Below, one piece after another: positions 6,444 to 7,273 of a stretch of 7,273 nucleotides of DNA. Both the position numbers and the translations under genes were made by a program. Source of the stretch: Halomonas sp. GTDB taxonomy: Bacteria > Pseudomonadota > Gammaproteobacteria > Pseudomonadales > Oleiphilaceae. The notes under the pieces were generated by a model that saw only the letters and a program-made list of their open reading frames with translations, did not search any database and was not told the DNA's origin. The DNA is taken from assembly GCA_007135745.1 (NCBI GenBank), contig SLIH01000348.1, positions 1-7,273 on the forward strand, given 5' to 3'. The first letter of the stretch is position 1. Every line of letters starts with the position of its first letter.

Positions 6444-6450
6444 AGCTCTT

Positions 6451-7273
6451 ATGCGTAAGCTCAATGAAAACCAACTGAAAGAACTCGCAGCGGACTTTGA
6501 CGAGATCCGCAACGAGGTGCTCGCCGACCTGGGTGAGCGCGATGCCAACTACATTCGTCGTATCATCCGGCTGCATCGTGGGTTGGAAGTCGGCGGGCGG
6601 GTGCTGATGCCGGCGGGTTTTATTCCGCCGGTCTTCCTGGCTGCGGTCGGATCGCTTGGCCTGGCCAAGATTATCGAAAACATGGAAATCGGCCACAACG
6701 TCATGCACGGCCAGTACGACTGGATGAATGACCCGGAACTCAATTCGCAGACTTATGAGTGGGACACCATCTGCACGTCCGATTCCTGGCGCCGCACCCA
6801 CAACTACGAGCACCATACCTACACCAATATCATCGGCAAAGACCGTGATTACGGTTATGCGGTACTGCGGCTGGACGACGATGAACCCTGGCGTCCCGCA
6901 CACACGCTGCAGTTCATCAACTTCGTAATGCTGAGTGTGTTCTTCCAGTGGGGTGTGGGCCTGCATGAACTGGAAACGGAAAAACTACTGAGTCGGGAGA
7001 TCAGCCTCAAAGAGAAGAAGGGATTCCTGAAGGACTTCTTCCGCAAGGGCGGCCGTCAGGCGTTCAAGGATTATGTGTTTTTCCCGGTGGTGACGCTGCC
7101 GGTCGCGCCGGTGGTGCTGGCAGGCAATGCTTCGGCCAACCTGGTGCGTAACCTCTGGGCATCCAGCGTGATTTTCTGTGGCCACTTCACTGAAGAGGCG
7201 GAAACCTTCTCCGAGGAAGAATGTGAGAATGAGAGCAGGGGACAGTGGTATCTGCGTCAATTGACCGGTTCCA
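6451..7273 (+). CDS. Membrane fatty acid (acyl-CoA type) desaturase, DesB-like, 3' end outside window
   Basis: Likely introduces a cis double bond into acyl chains in the inner membrane using a diiron centre, O2 and electrons from the preceding reductase. 274 codons are present with no stop before the window edge. The first histidine box is GHNVMHG (81-87, H82 and H86), followed by QYDWMNDPE; the second is HNYEHH (117-122) followed by TYTNIIGKDRDYGY. These strings are typical of the bacterial DesB-like family. Hydrophobic stretches near 50-73, 153-170 and 208-226 fit membrane helices. GHFTEEAETF (244-253) is the start of the region that leads to the third histidine box, which must lie beyond base 7273. 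The gene follows the reductase gene in the desCB order. In Pseudomonas the DesB substrate is saturated acyl-CoA and the product a Delta-9 unsaturated chain; that specificity is inferred, not seen. Sterol or carotenoid hydroxylases share only the general boxes. Confidence 0.93.
   Translation, partial: MRKLNENQLKELAADFDEIRNEVLADLGERDANYIRRIIRLHRGLEVGGRVLMPAGFIPPVFLAAVGSLGLAKIIENMEIGHNVMHGQYDWMNDPELNSQTYEWDTICTSDSWRRTHNYEHHTYTNIIGKDRDYGYAVLRLDDDEPWRPAHTLQFINFVMLSVFFQWGVGLHELETEKLLSREISLKEKKGFLKDFFRKGGRQAFKDYVFFPVVTLPVAPVVLAGNASANLVRNLWASSVIFCGHFTEEAETFSEEECENESRGQWYLRQLTGS

Noticed and set aside
6442..6449. Palindrome AGAGCTCT just before the desaturase start
   Set aside because: It is an eight-base palindrome overlapping the ribosome binding site; with no loop it cannot form a useful hairpin, and nothing links it to a regulator. 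Treated as chance.
6436..6966. 176-codon open frame on the minus strand opposite the desaturase
   Set aside because: It is antisense to the desaturase histidine boxes and shows no motif. The desaturase frame has a strong ribosome binding site and strong family identity.

Overview
The window looks like chromosomal DNA of a hydrocarbon-degrading gammaproteobacterium. A Marinobacter- or Alcanivorax-like marine bacterium is the best guess, judged from protein character and moderately GC-rich coding sequence; no rRNA or marker gene confirms this. I support six protein genes. Two are cut by the window edges: a cyclic-di-GMP protein on the left and a fatty acid desaturase on the right. I see no tRNA, rRNA, CRISPR array, insertion sequence or phage gene.

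Layout. Bases 2-1612 (+) hold the C-terminal part of a large GGDEF-EAL protein whose GGDEF signature is degenerate and whose EAL residues look intact. A long hairpin separates it from a convergent leftward block. Read from right to left, that block is a TetR-family regulator (5090-4461), a monoamine-oxidase-type flavoenzyme (4419-3067) and an AlkB-type alkane 1-monooxygenase (2989-1682). Across a 188-base intergenic region, a rightward block begins with an FAD/2Fe-2S ferredoxin-NAD(P) reductase-like protein (5279-6388), followed by a membrane fatty acid desaturase (6451 to the end).

How the genes may work together. The right half (TetR, reductase, desaturase) has the architecture of the DesT-DesC-DesB locus of Pseudomonas aeruginosa. 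There, a FabR/DesT-type repressor senses the saturated/unsaturated acyl-CoA balance and controls a reductase-desaturase pair that makes unsaturated acyl chains. The intergenic region carries a consensus -35 whose likely -10 is covered by the inverted repeat GTGTAC-N4-GTTCAC, with a second, weaker site 22 bases downstream. This fits direct repression. What is unusual is the other arm: the same regulator gene is followed, co-directionally, by a monoamine oxidase homologue and alkB. alkB also has its own probable promoter. Its spacer contains TTGTCGGACAA, an exact match to the TNGTNNNACNA operator pattern of FadR-type GntR regulators, and its -10 region shares a 9-of-10 match with the desaturase promoter. 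The locus may therefore couple alkane oxidation, which feeds acyl-CoA pools, to acyl-chain desaturation and membrane composition. That coupling is inference. No rubredoxin or rubredoxin reductase for AlkB is present in the window.
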